From Zonotrichia leucophrys gambelii (Eukaryota > Chordata > Aves > Passeriformes > Passerellidae): 64,000 nucleotides of DNA. The stretch is taken from assembly GCF_028769735.1 (NCBI RefSeq), contig NC_088169.1:39036729-39100728 (forward strand), in the 5' to 3' direction. The notes beneath the pieces are model-generated. The model did not search any database. It had not been told where the DNA came from and saw only the letters and a program-made list of their open reading frames with translations. The translations under genes were made by a program, and so were the position numbers. Positions 47,101-60,947 of this stretch are shown here, one piece after another. Positions within the stretch are counted from its first letter, which is position 1; each line of letters opens with the position of its first letter.

Positions 47101-50100
47101 ACAATATTAGCACAAAAAGGCATATTACTGGAATAGAAGATGTCTAGCTAAGTTTCAAATTATGCTTTTGGAACTCTGTGTGTTTTACTGATAAAGAAAT
47201 TCAGATAATACAAACAACATTTGGCAATAATAAGCCTGTAAACCCTCACTAAAGAGGTGAAGAGGTAAGATCATACAAAAATAACTGGACTGACAACCTG
47301 AAGGACCGAAATAGTAAAACCTGAAGGACCGAAATAGTAAAAGTGGATTGAAACTGGAAATAGAGGCACAGAATTACAAACTAGGGGCAAGGAAGTGATG
47401 CTACAGTCTAATGCGACCCCAGCTGGAAACAGCAAGAAGAATGTGACTGCATGTTGACATCAGCTCTGGAAACATGGTGTGACTAAGCCTTCAGCTGACA
47501 AGTATCTGAGATGTACCCATTGGGGATATATCACCAGGGACAGGAAGTGGCAACAAATCTGCATTTGAAATTATTCACACAATGCATAGGATGTGGTCCT
47601 GAGCCCAGTTTATCCTTGAAAACTGCCATTAGGTCTCTAAACTTTGGAAGACTAAGTCAAGTTACCCAGGGAAAACATCTGCAGAATTTTTGTCACTTGC
47701 AAAGTCACAATTGGTTGGGAATTAAAATATCTGAGCAGAAAGATGGTAATTAAAACCATAAACATTTGGCTCTGATCACATACTTTTCTACTTAGACCCT
47801 TGACCTCAACCTAAATGCCTTCTAAAATATTTTTCTACTATATACACAAGCATGCCTACAGGTCCAAGAGCAAAGACACAGAGGTAAAATCTCTGATAAA
47901 AAGATCTGAATGCACATCTGTATAGAACATATTCAGGGCATCGATTTGGAAGCCTGCTTTTGCTGAGCTCTGTGTGCAATCCATCATGAGAGACAGGCAC
48001 TTCTGCAGAGTGACTCAGGCCCTGTGTGGGCTGAACAGACCTCAGAGGTTGTCTGTCTTTTTTCACTAAACTGCTGGGAAGCTGGGACTTGGGAGTTTGA
48101 CGCATCATTAAATAGCTTTGCATGAAAATACAGATTATTCCTTTATGTTCTTTTGCTTCACTTATCTATACAATATTCAATGTCAGGGTTTAAATATTCT
48201 GACACATTTTGAATATAAAAAGGAGCATGATGTCAGCTTAGTTACAGGTTGAACTGCTTTGCTTTATGAAAACAATTGTATTAAATAATTATTGGATGGA
48301 CCAGAAACTAAGTTTGAGCATTGCTTTGGTTTTTATGGGTCAGCAGAAATTGCATCATTCAGCAGTGCTATTGGGTTTTGTGTGCATCTTTCTGGAAAAG
48401 ATTCTCTCCATGTTTGTACCTGTTTTCTTTAATATTTTTTATTACATTACATTCACTGTGACTGAAATTTGCTACATCCTTGTGCTTAAACTTTGCATAG
48501 GCAATGAAATCAGTCAAAACAAACTACTTGGTTTGTCACCTCCCATGCTCTTCCTAAGAGCATGTGTGAATGTATGCATGTTTATCTGCCATGACTATCT
48601 TTTCTACAGAGCAGTGGTGGGGCACAAAAATGTAGACTCCTTAACAGAAAGAAAAAATAAGAAAAGACTGGTCTTCAAGACCTTAAATTGAAAAAAAAAG
48701 GTGACTAGGTTTAACACCCATATCTTTAATTTTCTGGATAACCTCTGCCACACAAAAACATCACCAGAAGTCCAAGTGATGAGCTTAAAAATTCTTCTTT
48801 ATAAAGAAAATATTGATAATTGATTTTGTCATAGAATTTTTGGTAAGGATAAACATCTTGGTACTTCAGAGCTTTCAGATGTTTTGTGCAAGTAGAGGTA
48901 GGTAGTTTAAAAACAAACAGCCCAATGAAACAACATGCTACCTTTGAAATTACAGTCACTATTTTTCTCAGCACGACTAATAGAGTCCTCTCAGTCTAGA
49001 ATGAACTGTGAAACTATTGTCATGTGATTATTAAACTGCTAAAGCTTTTAAATAAATTCTTGCCTCATTGAGTAAACACAACTGGAAATACTGCCTTTGG
49101 AATAATACCTATTTATGTGGTTGTGCCACATTAGTTATAGCAAAGTAATCCTCACATCAAACGATGTGTCATACTTGAGTGCAGAGATCCAGGCTGTTTG
49201 GCCAGACACTAAAATATACTCAGATGTCCTTGCTGCCACATGTTTTTGATAGCAAAAGCCCAATTATTCTATGTAAGAACACAATCGAGGGCAGTTCTCA
49301 TCTTAAAATTGTAATGGAATCAATTTTATACAGGCAGGTGAGATGCTTATGCTAAGATAAGGATTTCTCTCTCAAGCATGAAGTTAGTCATCAGAAGAAA
49401 ATCAGCAGCTGGAATGATAAATGAATTGGGCACATTACTATGCATTTTTGGCAACCCCTGAATGATTTCTGAAGTGCTTTTTAAATCTGAAAAACCTAAT
49501 TCATTAAATGGGTGAAGAAATAGGAAGAATTTTTTGTTCTGGATTCCAAATTCTGATTGAGTTATTAGACAGGAAGGAAGGATAATTCCATTGTAAGAGT
49601 AGAAAATGTTGGAAAAAAATTAAAACTTTTTTTTCATTTTCAGCCTAGACCAGCACAATGAGGATGTTTTTAATATTTCTTTCCAAATGGATACCTTTCT
49701 TTCCAGTAGTAAGTGAAATAGATTGTGCTACTTTGCACCAATGAAAAGCTAGTTAAAACAATTCAGATTACACCAAGATAGTATTTGCAAAATGGACTAC
49801 TCATCTAACTGCATTTGAGATTCTCAGTAACTTGTGACTTGAACTCAGATGAGGCATTTTTCTGAATCTCCTTTTTTAAATATTGTTAGAGTTGCAGTTT
49901 TAAGGGGGAAAAAATAATAATAAGTTTGTATCATTACTTTTTTCTCCATCTCAGTATATTTAATTAATCTCTTTTTAGGGTTGGGGTCCTGGTTGTCTGT
50001 GTTGCATTGCCTCCAACAAAAGCCAGGTCTTCTTGACACTGGGGTTTTCACAAGAATACTGCCTCCTCCTTCACATCACAACCACTTGTTATTCTCCTTG

Positions 50101-52919
50101 TGCTGATAGGATGAGGTTAAACTATGGATTGACCAAGAGGACTAGAATTTAGAAACAATGCTCAAAAACTCCAGGAGGAAATTTCAAGGGAAAAGCAGCC
50201 TGATGATAACAGAACATCTCAAGCTTAACTGAGCTCCTTTATCAACAAGCCACAGTCCTGATAAGTATTTCCTCAGAGATTTTAAAAGCAACACAGGAGG
50301 AGAGACCTTTAAGGATGAAAAGAAATTTAACCTTATCTCCCTCTCAAAAGGCTATTAAAAATGAAAGGAAAACTCACTACATTGGAACTTAGATGCTCTC
50401 ACATTAAACCAATTTATCCACGTTTATTTAAGGTGTCCAGACCTTGGAGTAGCCCAGAGTAAGAGAGAAAACCACTGAGCACTGGGCTATGGGGAGCCTG
50501 AGAGACTGAGTGACACAGAAGAGCACACAAGGTCTGTAGCACAGTTTGCCTCTCAATGCTCTGCAGTGATTGGATTCCACACACACATTTAAGTTTATCT
50601 GAAATGGATTTTTGGAGTTAAAATGAAAACTGATGACAAACCATCTCAATCTAGTTATTACTGTAAGCATCTTGATAATGAAAACTTCATAAATGTTGTT
50701 AAATCCTAACTCCAACAGAGGTATGGATTAAACCAAAACAAATGACTGTAGGAACTTCTATAGAAAAGCAAAAAAAATTCCACTTGCACTTGTGCCATGT
50801 GTTGGAGGGATCACTTAGGACAGTGTTTTAGTAAACAAATATCAAATAGTGTTCTAAAATGAAAAAATCAATCAGAACCTGCATTAAAATAGAGAAATTA
50901 CCAGAGATAAGTGTGAGGGCATGACTGCTGATGGTATTTAATTTTCAGGTTATTAATCAACTAGACACAGTGTCTATTTCTAGTATACATACTCTAAAGT
51001 ATTTACAGCAATAAAATCTTTGTTCCATGTTGACTTGTGTCAGTGTGAATTCAGGAGTTTATAAATCTTCTAATCATCTCAGAATACAAATTGTGCAAAT
51101 AAGCTAATCTAAAAGTACTATTGCTAAATTTGGAGAGAAAAAGTATTACCATTTGCAGAACAGTATTTTAAGAAAGCACTTAAAATTTAAATCAACGTCA
51201 TACAGGACAAGTATTAGATAAAGACATAATAAGAATCTATGGATCAGACAAAAAAATACCTTAAAATCAGTATCTTTAAAAACTAAAATAGATTAGAAAA
51301 TTAAACTGAAATTTTAAAAAAAATTAAAAATAAAATTTTAAAAATTGCTCCATCTGGAAAGTCTGAATACTCTCCACTACTTAGACTATAGTTATCTTTC
51401 TTTGCCCAAAGAGGTCATCATGAATGATTTTATTTAGTCTTGGAATTTAAAACTATATTTACTGACAATTGCAATTCCACTGACAAGATTAGAAACTAAA
51501 TTAAAGGAATGCTTACAAAAGATTTTTATTGCATATACTGGTCATAGTACTTTTTAATTTTTATATATGCTACTCTAATCCTATATTTCAGAATTTCAGA
51601 GCAACCGTTTCCGAAAGAGGTGAGGAAGAATTTTCACTCTTTTACACGGTCTACTACTTCATGTAAATGTTTGAATTTTTCCCCTCTCAACCGTCTGTCT
51701 CAGCATGAAACGGATAAAGGTGAGATTGTTTCCTGCACTCTTAAAATCTCTCAGCACATAACTCTTTGTGTCAGGTTATACAATTGTGTAGCCCTTTCTA
51801 TGTTTCCATCCTACTTCTGTTTAAATGCCTAATGAGGTATTAGAAACTAACGTTTTCAGCAAGTAAATGCCAAAAAAAGCATAATGTCTAATAATTATTT
51901 TAAGAATTCCTTTTGATATCAAAGAACTCCAAATGACATTAGAAAAAAAGGTTTTGGAAGTTAATTTCATGAAAAATTCTAAAATAGTTTTTTCATCATG
52001 GTTTAGAAAAAAAAAATAAAAAGTAAGCAAGAGATAAAAGTTTTCCAAACATTTCTATTCCAATTTCATTGTCTGCAGTTGCAATACATGGCAGGGGTAA
52101 TGCATACTTTTAGTACTCAGAGTGCTGGACAGTGCTCTGAGACCAAACAGTCTTTCACATAGCTTGAGTCTTTTACTTGAAGTATATAAAAAAACCCACA
52201 GCTGTATTTGTAAAAAAACCTCTGTATATTATTACAACACATGTGTAGTTAGTATTAAAAAGTTTGTGCCTATCTGTACATAAACATACCTCAAGAAACA
52301 AAGACAACCCACATTCCTCTGCCTGTAGTAAGAATGTCCAAAATACAAGAAAGCATAAATTTCACTGCTGATCAGTGACATCTCTTTTTCCCCTCTTGGC
52401 TATGGATTCAAATTCCCTGTACAGTGAACTGACTCAATGAAAATCAATTGGATATTTTGAATGATAAAAATGAAGGAAAGCAACACTTAGCTGAACCAGC
52501 TCCAGTTTGTTATCCTGGAGGTGGCACAAGTTGATATCATTTTAAATGTGACTCATGCTGTTTAGACAGATGATATAAATATCTCAGGGAGACAGAGATA
52601 AATTAGTTTTATCCATCAAAACAGTCTAGACTCAAGGTTTCCATTAATAATTCAATTCTTCTGTGAAAGATTTCCTACTTATTTTTAACCAAACGGTTTC
52701 TCATTTTTTTTTTGAAGATCAAAAATAATCAACTTTTAAGTAAGAAGATCTTTAAATAGGCAGAGTAAGTATTTCTTAGCTTTTTTAGAGGACTGCTTTT
52801 CCATATATTACTGTCCCAGTGTAGACTTTTGCACAGATACTGCACATGTCAAACAAAATTATACCTGAGAGATGAACAACTCCTTTTCATAAGATAACTT
52901 TCAGAGAAGTTACCCCTTG
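44179..52919 (-). other. ITGBL1: ITGBL1 intron preceding the repeat-2 exon, no exon seen
   Basis: Mostly unique AT-rich DNA with one 23-bp duplication. Two plus-strand frames stand out by length only: 104 codons, very basic (46,323-46,637), and 141 codons, hydrophobic (48,266-48,691). Neither has a recognised domain. The exon for EGF repeat 1 was searched for by its cysteine pattern and not seen. Confidence 0.55.
47295..47341. repeat. 23-bp perfect tandem duplication
   Basis: AACCTGAAGGACCGAAATAG plus TAA occurs twice head to tail (from 47,295 and from 47,318) without a mismatch, which suggests a recent slippage event. Confidence 0.95.
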
Positions 52920-53385
52920 TGGGATGGGGGAGAGAATGGGATTGGAAGAAGTGAGAAAACTCGTGGGTTGAGGTAAAGACTGTTTAATAGGCAAAGTAAA
53001 AGCTGTGCACACAAACAAGGCAAAACAAGGAATTCATTCACCACTTCCCATTGGCAGGCAGGTGTTCAGCCATCCTCAGGAAAGCTGCTCTGCATCACAC
53101 ATGACGGTGATTTGGGAAGAGAAACGCCATCATTCTGAACATCCCTCCTTCTTTCCCAAGCTACCTATGCTGAGCATGACACCACACAGGATATGCCCAT
53201 GGTCAGCTGGGGTCAGCTATCCAGATCCAGCTCCTTGTGGGGTGAGAGGCAGAAAAAGCCTTGACTCTGTGCAAGCGCTGCTCAGCAACAGCTGAAACAT
53301 CCCTGTGCTGTCAACACTGTTTGCAGCACAGATACAAAACACAGCCACATACCAACTACTGTAAGGAAAATCATCTGCACAAAAG
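52920..53385 (-). mobile_element. Endogenous retrovirus solo-type LTR, degenerate
   Basis: I recognise a common avian ERV LTR, pointing left. In minus-strand order it has a U3-like part ending around 53,170 (plus-strand landmarks GCTCAGCAACAGCTGAAACA and TGGGGTCAGCTATCCAG), a decayed TATA region near CAGCATAGG, then the R/U5-like part. The R/U5-like part has an ATTAAA polyadenylation signal (plus-strand TTTAAT at 52,983-52,988) and the CCCACGAGTTTTCTCAC block. The canonical terminal bases at both ends are lost and no internal retroviral sequence adjoins, so it is a solo LTR or truncated copy. It lies in the ITGBL1 intron in the same orientation as the gene. Open frames here belong to the LTR. 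Confidence 0.75.
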
Positions 53386-55990
53386 CAAAAAAGCCAGTAC
53401 AAGCCCATTTCCTGAGTCCCGTCAGTTTGGTGTGTGCTTCAGGTTGACTAACAAACATTGTCCCAGATACCTTCCACTGGCTCCTTCCATGGTCTGGGCT
53501 ACACATAACATTTTAGGATGTGTAAATCTAAAAGAGATGAACTGAATCTGACTGAAGGACAATTTCTGGCTCCCTGTGAGATTAAAAATATCACCATCTC
53601 CCTATGAAAACCCTACAAATGCTTCAGGGTTTTTTATTTTAAAAAAGGGCACATACATTTATTAAAAACCGTGCCTCCAAATGCCTGGGTCATTAATACT
53701 TAAGATACAGCTAAAGATGGTAGGGCTAAAATATACCTTGTTAAATTCATACCAAATTTTACCAGTGTATTCAATCACTGAGGGGAAAAAAATAAATCAG
53801 AAAGTTATTTAGGAGTAAAGTTATGCTATACACATTACACATTCAAAATGAATGCAGCTGGTACTGCTGTTTACATCCAGCACAGGTTGACACCACAAAC
53901 TTGCTTCAAGGACTGGCTGAGCTCAATTAGCTGTATAACATTTCATTTGCTGCATATTAAATAAGTGGCCACCTGTGTGGCTTTGCCTTTTTCTTCAAGT
54001 TCTCATGTGAACATCCTTTTGTTTGACAGTCAAAATGACTCTCAATGGTTACCTCAGAGAATATCCTATAAGAGGCGTGAAGGCCACCACAATGGTGAAC
54101 CTCAGTGCAGACAGAATTCAGGCAGCCTGACAGGCCTTGATTAGAAGCCCTTCTGATGCTGCACAACTTAAAGAGAGGTAAGGTCTCTTCTGTTCCTTTT
54201 TTTCCTTCTTGTGTTATCACCAATTAAAGATAGCAATAAAAGCTATTTTAAACAACACCTTATGGAGTCTGAGAGCCTTTATTACTAGGATTAACAACAA
54301 GGTCTAGCATAGGCGAGTTACAATTCCCTTGAGCATTCTCTAATGAAATCCCAGATATTCCACCATTTCTGGGTCTCTGTTGGTCAACAAAGTCCACATT
54401 AAACAGGCCAGTTACAGAAACGTTACATGGAACAAGCCAGGTGGGTAAGACAGTGCCCAAGAGTACAAAAGTGAGTCAAGTACTGTTTACAGTATGGCAA
54501 ACCTAGTGGCAAAAGGGTCAAAATTACAAGCTGGGCACAATTCTGAGCTGCACACAAGAAAACCTACACCTAGTTAAAGCCAATGCACTGAACAAGGCCT
54601 GTTTGATGACTGTGTAGCAAACACTGAGTTAGAAGCTAAAACTTTATGCTTTATCTCCTCTGCATAGTGAGCTGGAGGGCACAAAAGGGGACATGTCCTT
54701 GCAAAACAACTACAAGCCTCCTACAATTACTACACTTTAAAGAAATCTAATGGTTTTTAAATGGTGCTTTTACATATGTAGGAAATTAAGGGATTGCACA
54801 TTCCTCCTATTGCTCAAGATCATAAAAATAATTAATCATGCTCCTTAGAATTATGTCTGGTAGGATATCTGGCCCATTTATCTTCAAACAATGTAGACAC
54901 ACACGACACAGAAAACAAATTGGAAAGAGCAGCTGGTCACAGATTTAAATTGTTAAATACCACCTAGTAATCCCTGAAATTGAGTCACTAATGTCTCCAA
55001 AACTTGTTAGCATATGGGGAAGACTCATTACAAAATAAGAGGTGTATAAAACCAGAGTATTCAAGCTTGCACTAACATTTAAAAACAAACAGAGCATTGC
55101 ACATAGTTTCAATAGACCATTAGTAGAGGAAAAACATGGGTGCCTCAAAATCTCACTTTAGAAAGTTTTGAAAATATCTGACACATATAAGGGTTATACC
55201 TCAACATTCCAATGAAGATCATGGATCAAATTTAAATACAATTCTGAGTAAAGTTGTGCCTGCATTTATCTCCTGCCAAATGTTAAACAAATGCTCCTCA
55301 GTACTTGTTTTGGCTATACTTTTCCCCCACTGTACAGCTAGGTACTAGGTCTTTCTTCCCTTGCTTTTTGAATACTAATAATCTCTCAGCACTAAAACTT
55401 CTCCCTATGCTTTTAGAAAAGATATTTGTGAAGTTTTATCCTGTTCAGAGATTGCAGTGTTTTCTTTATCAGTTTCAAGAAGAATTTGAAGTTCAGCAAC
55501 AAAAAGATGGATCTTGCTTCCTAGAACATGCCTCAGGTTGATAGTTTTTCTACAGTCCAGCCAAACCTGCTGCAGCACCTGTTTTTATCACATTCTTCAA
55601 AGTACAGACTTACCAATCTACCAAGCTGTGCACTAGCTCCTCAGTGAAATTAAACAGACTTCACTTCCCACAACATGGTATAGGGTATTTGACAAATTTA
55701 ATTCCTGAGATAACAGAGGCTAAAATATATTGCAATTTCAGTGTCTTCAAGAAAAGGTCAGGTCTGGATTGGAAGCACCCTCACTCATATTCTTCAATAT
55801 TCCTCATCCAGTGACTTGAGCCTGTCAGAAGGAAGGCTCACCAAGTGGAATAATAGGGGGACTGGTAAGAAATCAGGCATTCAAAATATGATTCTTTAGG
55901 AATACATTGCACTTTCTTTATAAGTAGGAAGACTGCCAGAGAGAAGGAGGTGGCAGGGATGAAAAAAAGTTTACTTTTTTCCAGATGTGC
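53386..55990 (-). other. ITGBL1: ITGBL1 intron preceding the repeat-2 exon, no gene seen
   Basis: No exon or clear repeat recognised. Around 54,270-54,480 a block of mixed composition could be an old repeat, but I cannot name it. Confidence 0.45.
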
Positions 55991-56425
55991 CACAGAATCA
56001 CAGAATATTCTGAGTTGGAAGGGACTGACAAGAATCATCCAAGTCCAGCTCCTGGCCCTGCACAGGAGTACCACAAGAGTCACACCCTGTGCCTGACAGC
56101 ATTGTCCAAATGCTTCTGGAACTCTGTCAGGATGGTGCAGTGACCACTGCCCTGGGAGCCTGTCCCAGTGAAGATACTCTCTGGGTGAAGATATTTTTGG
56201 CATATCCCCTCACACATCTTCATACCATCCCCTCAAGTCCTGTCACTTCTCACTACAAGGATCAGCACCCGCCCCTCCTCTCCCCATCATGATGAAGTTG
56301 CAACTGCAGTGAGGTCTTCCCTCAGTCTCCTCTTTTCCAGCCTGAAGAAAACAAATTACCTCAGCTACTCCTTGTATTGATTTCCCTACAGGCCCTTCTC
56401 TGGACACTTTCTAATAGCTTTATAT
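55991..56425 (-). mobile_element. CR1 LINE 3' fragment
   Basis: Left-pointing CR1. It starts CACAGAATCACAGAATATTC, followed by GAGTTGGAAGGGACTGACAA, CTCCTGGCCCTGCACAGGAG, GTGACCACTGCCCTGGGAGC, and CTCAGTCTCCTCTTTTCCAG near 56,322, ending near CTTTCTAATAGCTTTAT. This variant is one I associate with CR1 subfamilies common in passerines and relatives. It is on the same strand as ITGBL1. Overlapping open frames are not genes. Confidence 0.88.
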
Positions 56426-56460
56426 AAATAATTTATTTAAAGTAATATGATTATATAATA

Positions 56461-56489
56461 ATAGATAAGATAGATGGATAGATAGATAA
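56461..56489. repeat. (GATA)n microsatellite, imperfect
   Basis: Imperfect GATA/TAGA units interrupted by AAG and TGG, just beyond the 5' end of the CR1 copy at 55,991-56,425. Confidence 0.8.
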
Positions 56490-59400
56490 TTTATTTTGAG
56501 ACAATTATGAAAGCACTACAGCCAGTGGCTCCAACAAGCAGCTTGCTTTGATTTAGAGTTTATGCCTGGAGAAAAGTCTTTACTAGGATATAACATATTC
56601 TTGCTTTTAGACCCTTAGACATTTCCCAGATAAGATGATCATTTTCAGAAACCTCTTATATTTTGTGAAATATATATTAGAACTGATTTCTTCAGTTGCC
56701 TTTTTGAAAACTTTCCGTACAGTTCATGGCACCTCACAGTTCTGCACAGCACAGTCTGAAAAACAACGTAGGCATATTAGTAAGAGAGAGAGGTTACTAA
56801 CTTAGGTGCCTTGGGTACACCACCATAATTGGATGTGTGAACGTGCTCAGACAACTTCAGAAAAGGCTTTTGCGGAGTAGGAGCTATTATATTACTTATT
56901 CTTCTCATCAAAAGCAACACAAAAACCTCCTTGCCCAGAGAAACAGTGAGAAAATAGCTGGCAGGTGGGAACAGAGCTCCAACTGTGAGAGTATGCACAG
57001 ATTACCATCCTTTTAAACAAAGAGTAATCAGCACAGTATTATACCTTTCAAAAATACCAGAGACTGCAATTCATGGCAAACTGAAATCAACTCTATTTCT
57101 TGGTTCAAAATAAATCAGGGAAATCTTCTCAATTAAAAGAACATAATGGACAGGAGGTGAACTGATTGTTTTATTTGCTTTTAAAACATTGTTCCACATT
57201 CTTAGTGTAGAAAGATTATTTCTAGGTGTGGGTGGTATAATTGGAGCTTCTCAGTCTCTTTATGTTGTTATTCTCCTCACTGCACATTTAAATGTAGTGG
57301 TAATAAGTAATGAATTTAGAAAAAAAAAACCCAAACAATTGAGTGACATTTCCCATTCCTTACAAAGTTGAAGCTCAAAGTTCTGAAGTCATTTCAGGTG
57401 AAATCCTGAATTCTTTTAATTTCAGATATTTATGTAGTACTCTTACCATATAATCTTAGCATATCACAATCAATTACTAGGTACTTGTGTGGACATTTAC
57501 ATTCACAGAAACTGTGGTGAAAACAATTGCCCAGTTTTTATAGATATGGAATAGAACATAGTGGAGACATGTAAAACAAGTGAGTTTAGCTAATGTCCCC
57601 AAGGTATTCAAGGTAAGCCAGTCACTGCCTTTACACTCAGACTACAGAAGTCAGTGGGCTTGTCTCTACTCTTTGCACTGGGTATTTTCTTCTTAGAGAG
57701 TAGGCAGCCAGGAAAGAATGAAAGAACATACAGAATGAGAAGGATACAGAAGAGACTGGCCTGATGAAGTCAATGGCAAAATTCACATTGAAACCAGACA
57801 TGATCAAATCAATCTCTAGTTTAATCACTCTTGCTCATGACAGAGGTGTCCTCTCATCTAATGAAACCACCAGAGGATCTTCAAAAGCTCAATCACAGCA
57901 GCAAGAAAGGAAGGCTGTTCTAACAAAGGATGCTAGGTACCTTTTGATAACAAATCTCTTACATGCACAAAAAAAAAATGGGTAGATTCTCTGTCACATT
58001 TCAAAAGATAAAATTCCCAAAAACTTTTGTTGCAATAAATGAAAAAAAGAAGAGGGGGAAAAAACCCCCTCTAAAATTACAGATTCTCTAAACAAGAATT
58101 TCATTGCTCTTCTGAGTTTGAGGTGAAGAGAATGAACATTTTAAAGGACACAACAGGAAAAAAAAAGAGCAAAACACAAAGTTTCACCAAGCTGTCTTGA
58201 TAATAGAAGAGCAATTTATTTTTTTTATTCCCTAGGAATTCTACACTTTTGAGAAAGTGTAACATTTTGAGGAAGAAGGTGGGAGTAAAAGGCTTAGAAA
58301 CTAAAAGGAGCAAGCATGGACAGTTCAGAAATCAAGAATAAAAACAAGCTAATTTTCCTTCCAACTGAGACAAGCTAATAGAAACACAACACATACTGAA
58401 CTCCTAATTTTTCTGTCCATGATGGTTATTCATGCCTCTTCAAGCCTGACATAATCACAAAGCCATTCCGGCTACCCTAAGACCTTGACTAGTCAGTGAA
58501 TTAAATGGTTTATTAATAGAATTTTTAAAAAGAGACAAAAAGAATTAACTAGGGAAAAGGCATTACTAAAGTCACAAAACCCAAAAATAATGCAATTAAT
58601 AACAGTTAAAATAGGACTTCGAAAAACAAGAACAGCTCCAAGTACCTCTGTTCTCCTTTTGGGGAGCACAGCTTTGTTTCCCAGAGCTCCCCCAATACAC
58701 AGCCCTGACTAGCTTTCATACTCTGTGGAAAATCAATTATCACAGAAATTAATAATGTCTGTTTACTATGGATATGTTAGTTGCTTTGAGAAGCAGATCA
58801 ATTTGAAAGATAGATTAGACAAGGACAACAAATTCATGCCAATACTGAAACTTATGAATATGGATTAAGTTAAGACTGACTATGATGGCTTACACAAAAA
58901 AGTGTACACAAATACAAGATCAAAATAAGTACTTTGAAAACAGTACTTGAAATTTTAAAAGCTAAGATGAACATATTTCTTCTTAATAAATTAAGTCAAG
59001 GCTTGTTCACAGGAAAAAAAGACAAAGGGCAAAAGTATAGGCTGAAGGGAGAATGCAAAATACTGTGGAGGAGAGGAAGGGATAGGAACCAGGTGAAAAC
59101 ATCAATTGCTTTAAACGGCTGTGGCAGTAGGGGTAGGCAGAAGACAGCATTAAATAGAACACGCGTAAAGAACCTAGAAGCAAGTGAAGAAGAAATTAGA
59201 GTCTGAGGAAATGAAAAAAGAAACCAAGGAGAGAAGAAGAGGCAGCATCAGGTGAGTAGAAAAGACTGTTATATAATGTGGACCACAGATAATAAAACAA
59301 TGTGACTGAAGTGAGGATTCAGAAGAAATAAAAGAAGGGAAGGTGAGGAAATATAGACAATCATTAAAACATATACTCAAAATAAAGACATGAAAGAAGA

Positions 59401-59868
59401 AGGAAGAAAGCAGTGACATGGAAAATGCACAGGAAAAAAAAACACAAAAAATTCTTGGCAGAAAGAATCAACCTTGTCAGTCAAAAGGATGAGATTTGAT
59501 CACATCAAGAAACAATCCAGGCCTTGCAGAAGATATTCCCAAACAGAATGCAATTTCTCTAAAGGAAATGCCTTTATAAGAAGAAGAATTAACAAATCAA
59601 TAGAAGAACTGTTTAATTTTCTTGCCATTAGTTCAAATTCATGTTCTCTGCAAAGAATGTGTGAATGACAATCACTGAGCAAAGCAGAAGCTCATTCAAA
59701 ATACAGTTGCCAATCAAAGCTACAAAGCTACAATATGAATTCAGCTGGGGTCTTCGGTAGATATCTACAATATAGAGGAGCACAACAAAAAACCAAGTTG
59801 GATCATAATGAAATAAAGTGTTATTTTTTATTTGAATACAATTTATTCAATCTTTCTCCATAACAAGT

Positions 59869-59897
59869 AAAAAAAAAATACATATATATATATATAA
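59869..59897. repeat. Poly-A run followed by (AT)n
   Basis: A run of about ten A, TAC, then seven to eight AT units. Confidence 0.8.
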
Positions 59898-60947
59898 TAG
59901 TGTGATTTTCTTGGAAAAGGTGCATCTTCATGAATTTATTATGAACACTGCTTGGTTTAATCCCAATTAGACAGCAGGTATTTTTTTAAATCTTGGAAAT
60001 GCTTTAAGATCAGACAAACAGATATAAATTATCACACGTGTTTCTAATTTCTTCTACATGGCTCACCTGATTGCTTACATAATATTCAAACACACTTTTC
60101 TCTCATCTAAAAAGATAGATTATTGCTACTTTGTATAGTGTCAGAAATACTCTGAAGGACGTCTGGCCTGGACCTCTCCAGTCCACCATCACAAATACAA
60201 TCATTTCTATTCCACTTCAGTGTCCATGGGCTGGAACAGATAGGAAGTGAATGCTGAACCTACTGAAAAGATCGACAAAATTCCTTTCCGACATCCACAC
60301 CCCTCACAGTGTGTATGGGTGCTGATTTTCAAGACCCTAATTTTCTGCATTACAAAGCAATTGTATATTTTGTTAATTCCAACTGAAATCAATGTTCTTG
60401 AGAGGTGCTCAGTACATCCCAGAAAAAAGGTCCCCCAGAATGCTGGGATTTTTTTCCCACATGGGGCTGACCGCCCCCACAAACAGCAGGGTTTACACTT
60501 TGTGGGCATAAATTACTGGTTAGGAAAAGAAGTTTATATTCATTTTAGAAATACATCACAGGCAAACTGCCTTGGAAGCAATTTAGCATTCCTACTAGTT
60601 AAACTGCTGGATTATTTCTAAGTGCTATTTGGTGGGCACATTTTGCCTAGCAACAAGTGCCAGATGTAATTCCATTTCCTGTACACACAATAGAGGTCCA
60701 TAAATTGCTTCAGGTTTAAGCATTCTGGCATTATAGCTGCTGTTCAGAATTCATTTAGTCACAAAATATCTTGCATACAAATACTTTATATAATCTCTTT
60801 ACACAGATGAACACATCTAAAGATAAACACGTGAGGGATTTTTGGTTTGTGGGTTTTTTTTTCTCCAAATGCTTTTGGCTTTTCATAGGAAAAATAAGGT
60901 CATGTAGTTGTAGGACAAGGGACAACAGCTATAAATTAAAGAGAATA

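Larger units (their letters stand above)
56426..60947 (-). other. ITGBL1: ITGBL1 intron preceding the repeat-2 exon, no gene seen
   Basis: AT-rich, with the GATA and AT microsatellites and an A/G-rich stretch (about 58,960-59,470) that produces lysine/arginine-rich frames. No exon or interspersed repeat recognised. Confidence 0.5.

Noticed and set aside
53005..53545. Several overlapping frames on both strands around 53.0-53.5 kb
   Set aside because: Explained largely by the ERV LTR; LTRs do not encode these peptides.
57447..57511. Minus-strand pseudo-exon with a cysteine-rich start (FCECKCPHKY) between a good acceptor (TTTTCACCACAG) and donor (ATG/GTAAGAG)
   Set aside because: It is 65 bp, so it cannot be phase 1-1 like every other ITGBL1 repeat exon. 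It carries only four cysteines in the wrong spacing and does not match repeat 1. Likely chance, though RNA-seq could test it.
60207..60509. Minus-strand frame with a CEGCGC motif resembling an EGF fragment
   Set aside because: The spacing is not the C-x-C-G-x-C-x-C of this family, the rest is unrelated, and no splice sites flank it.
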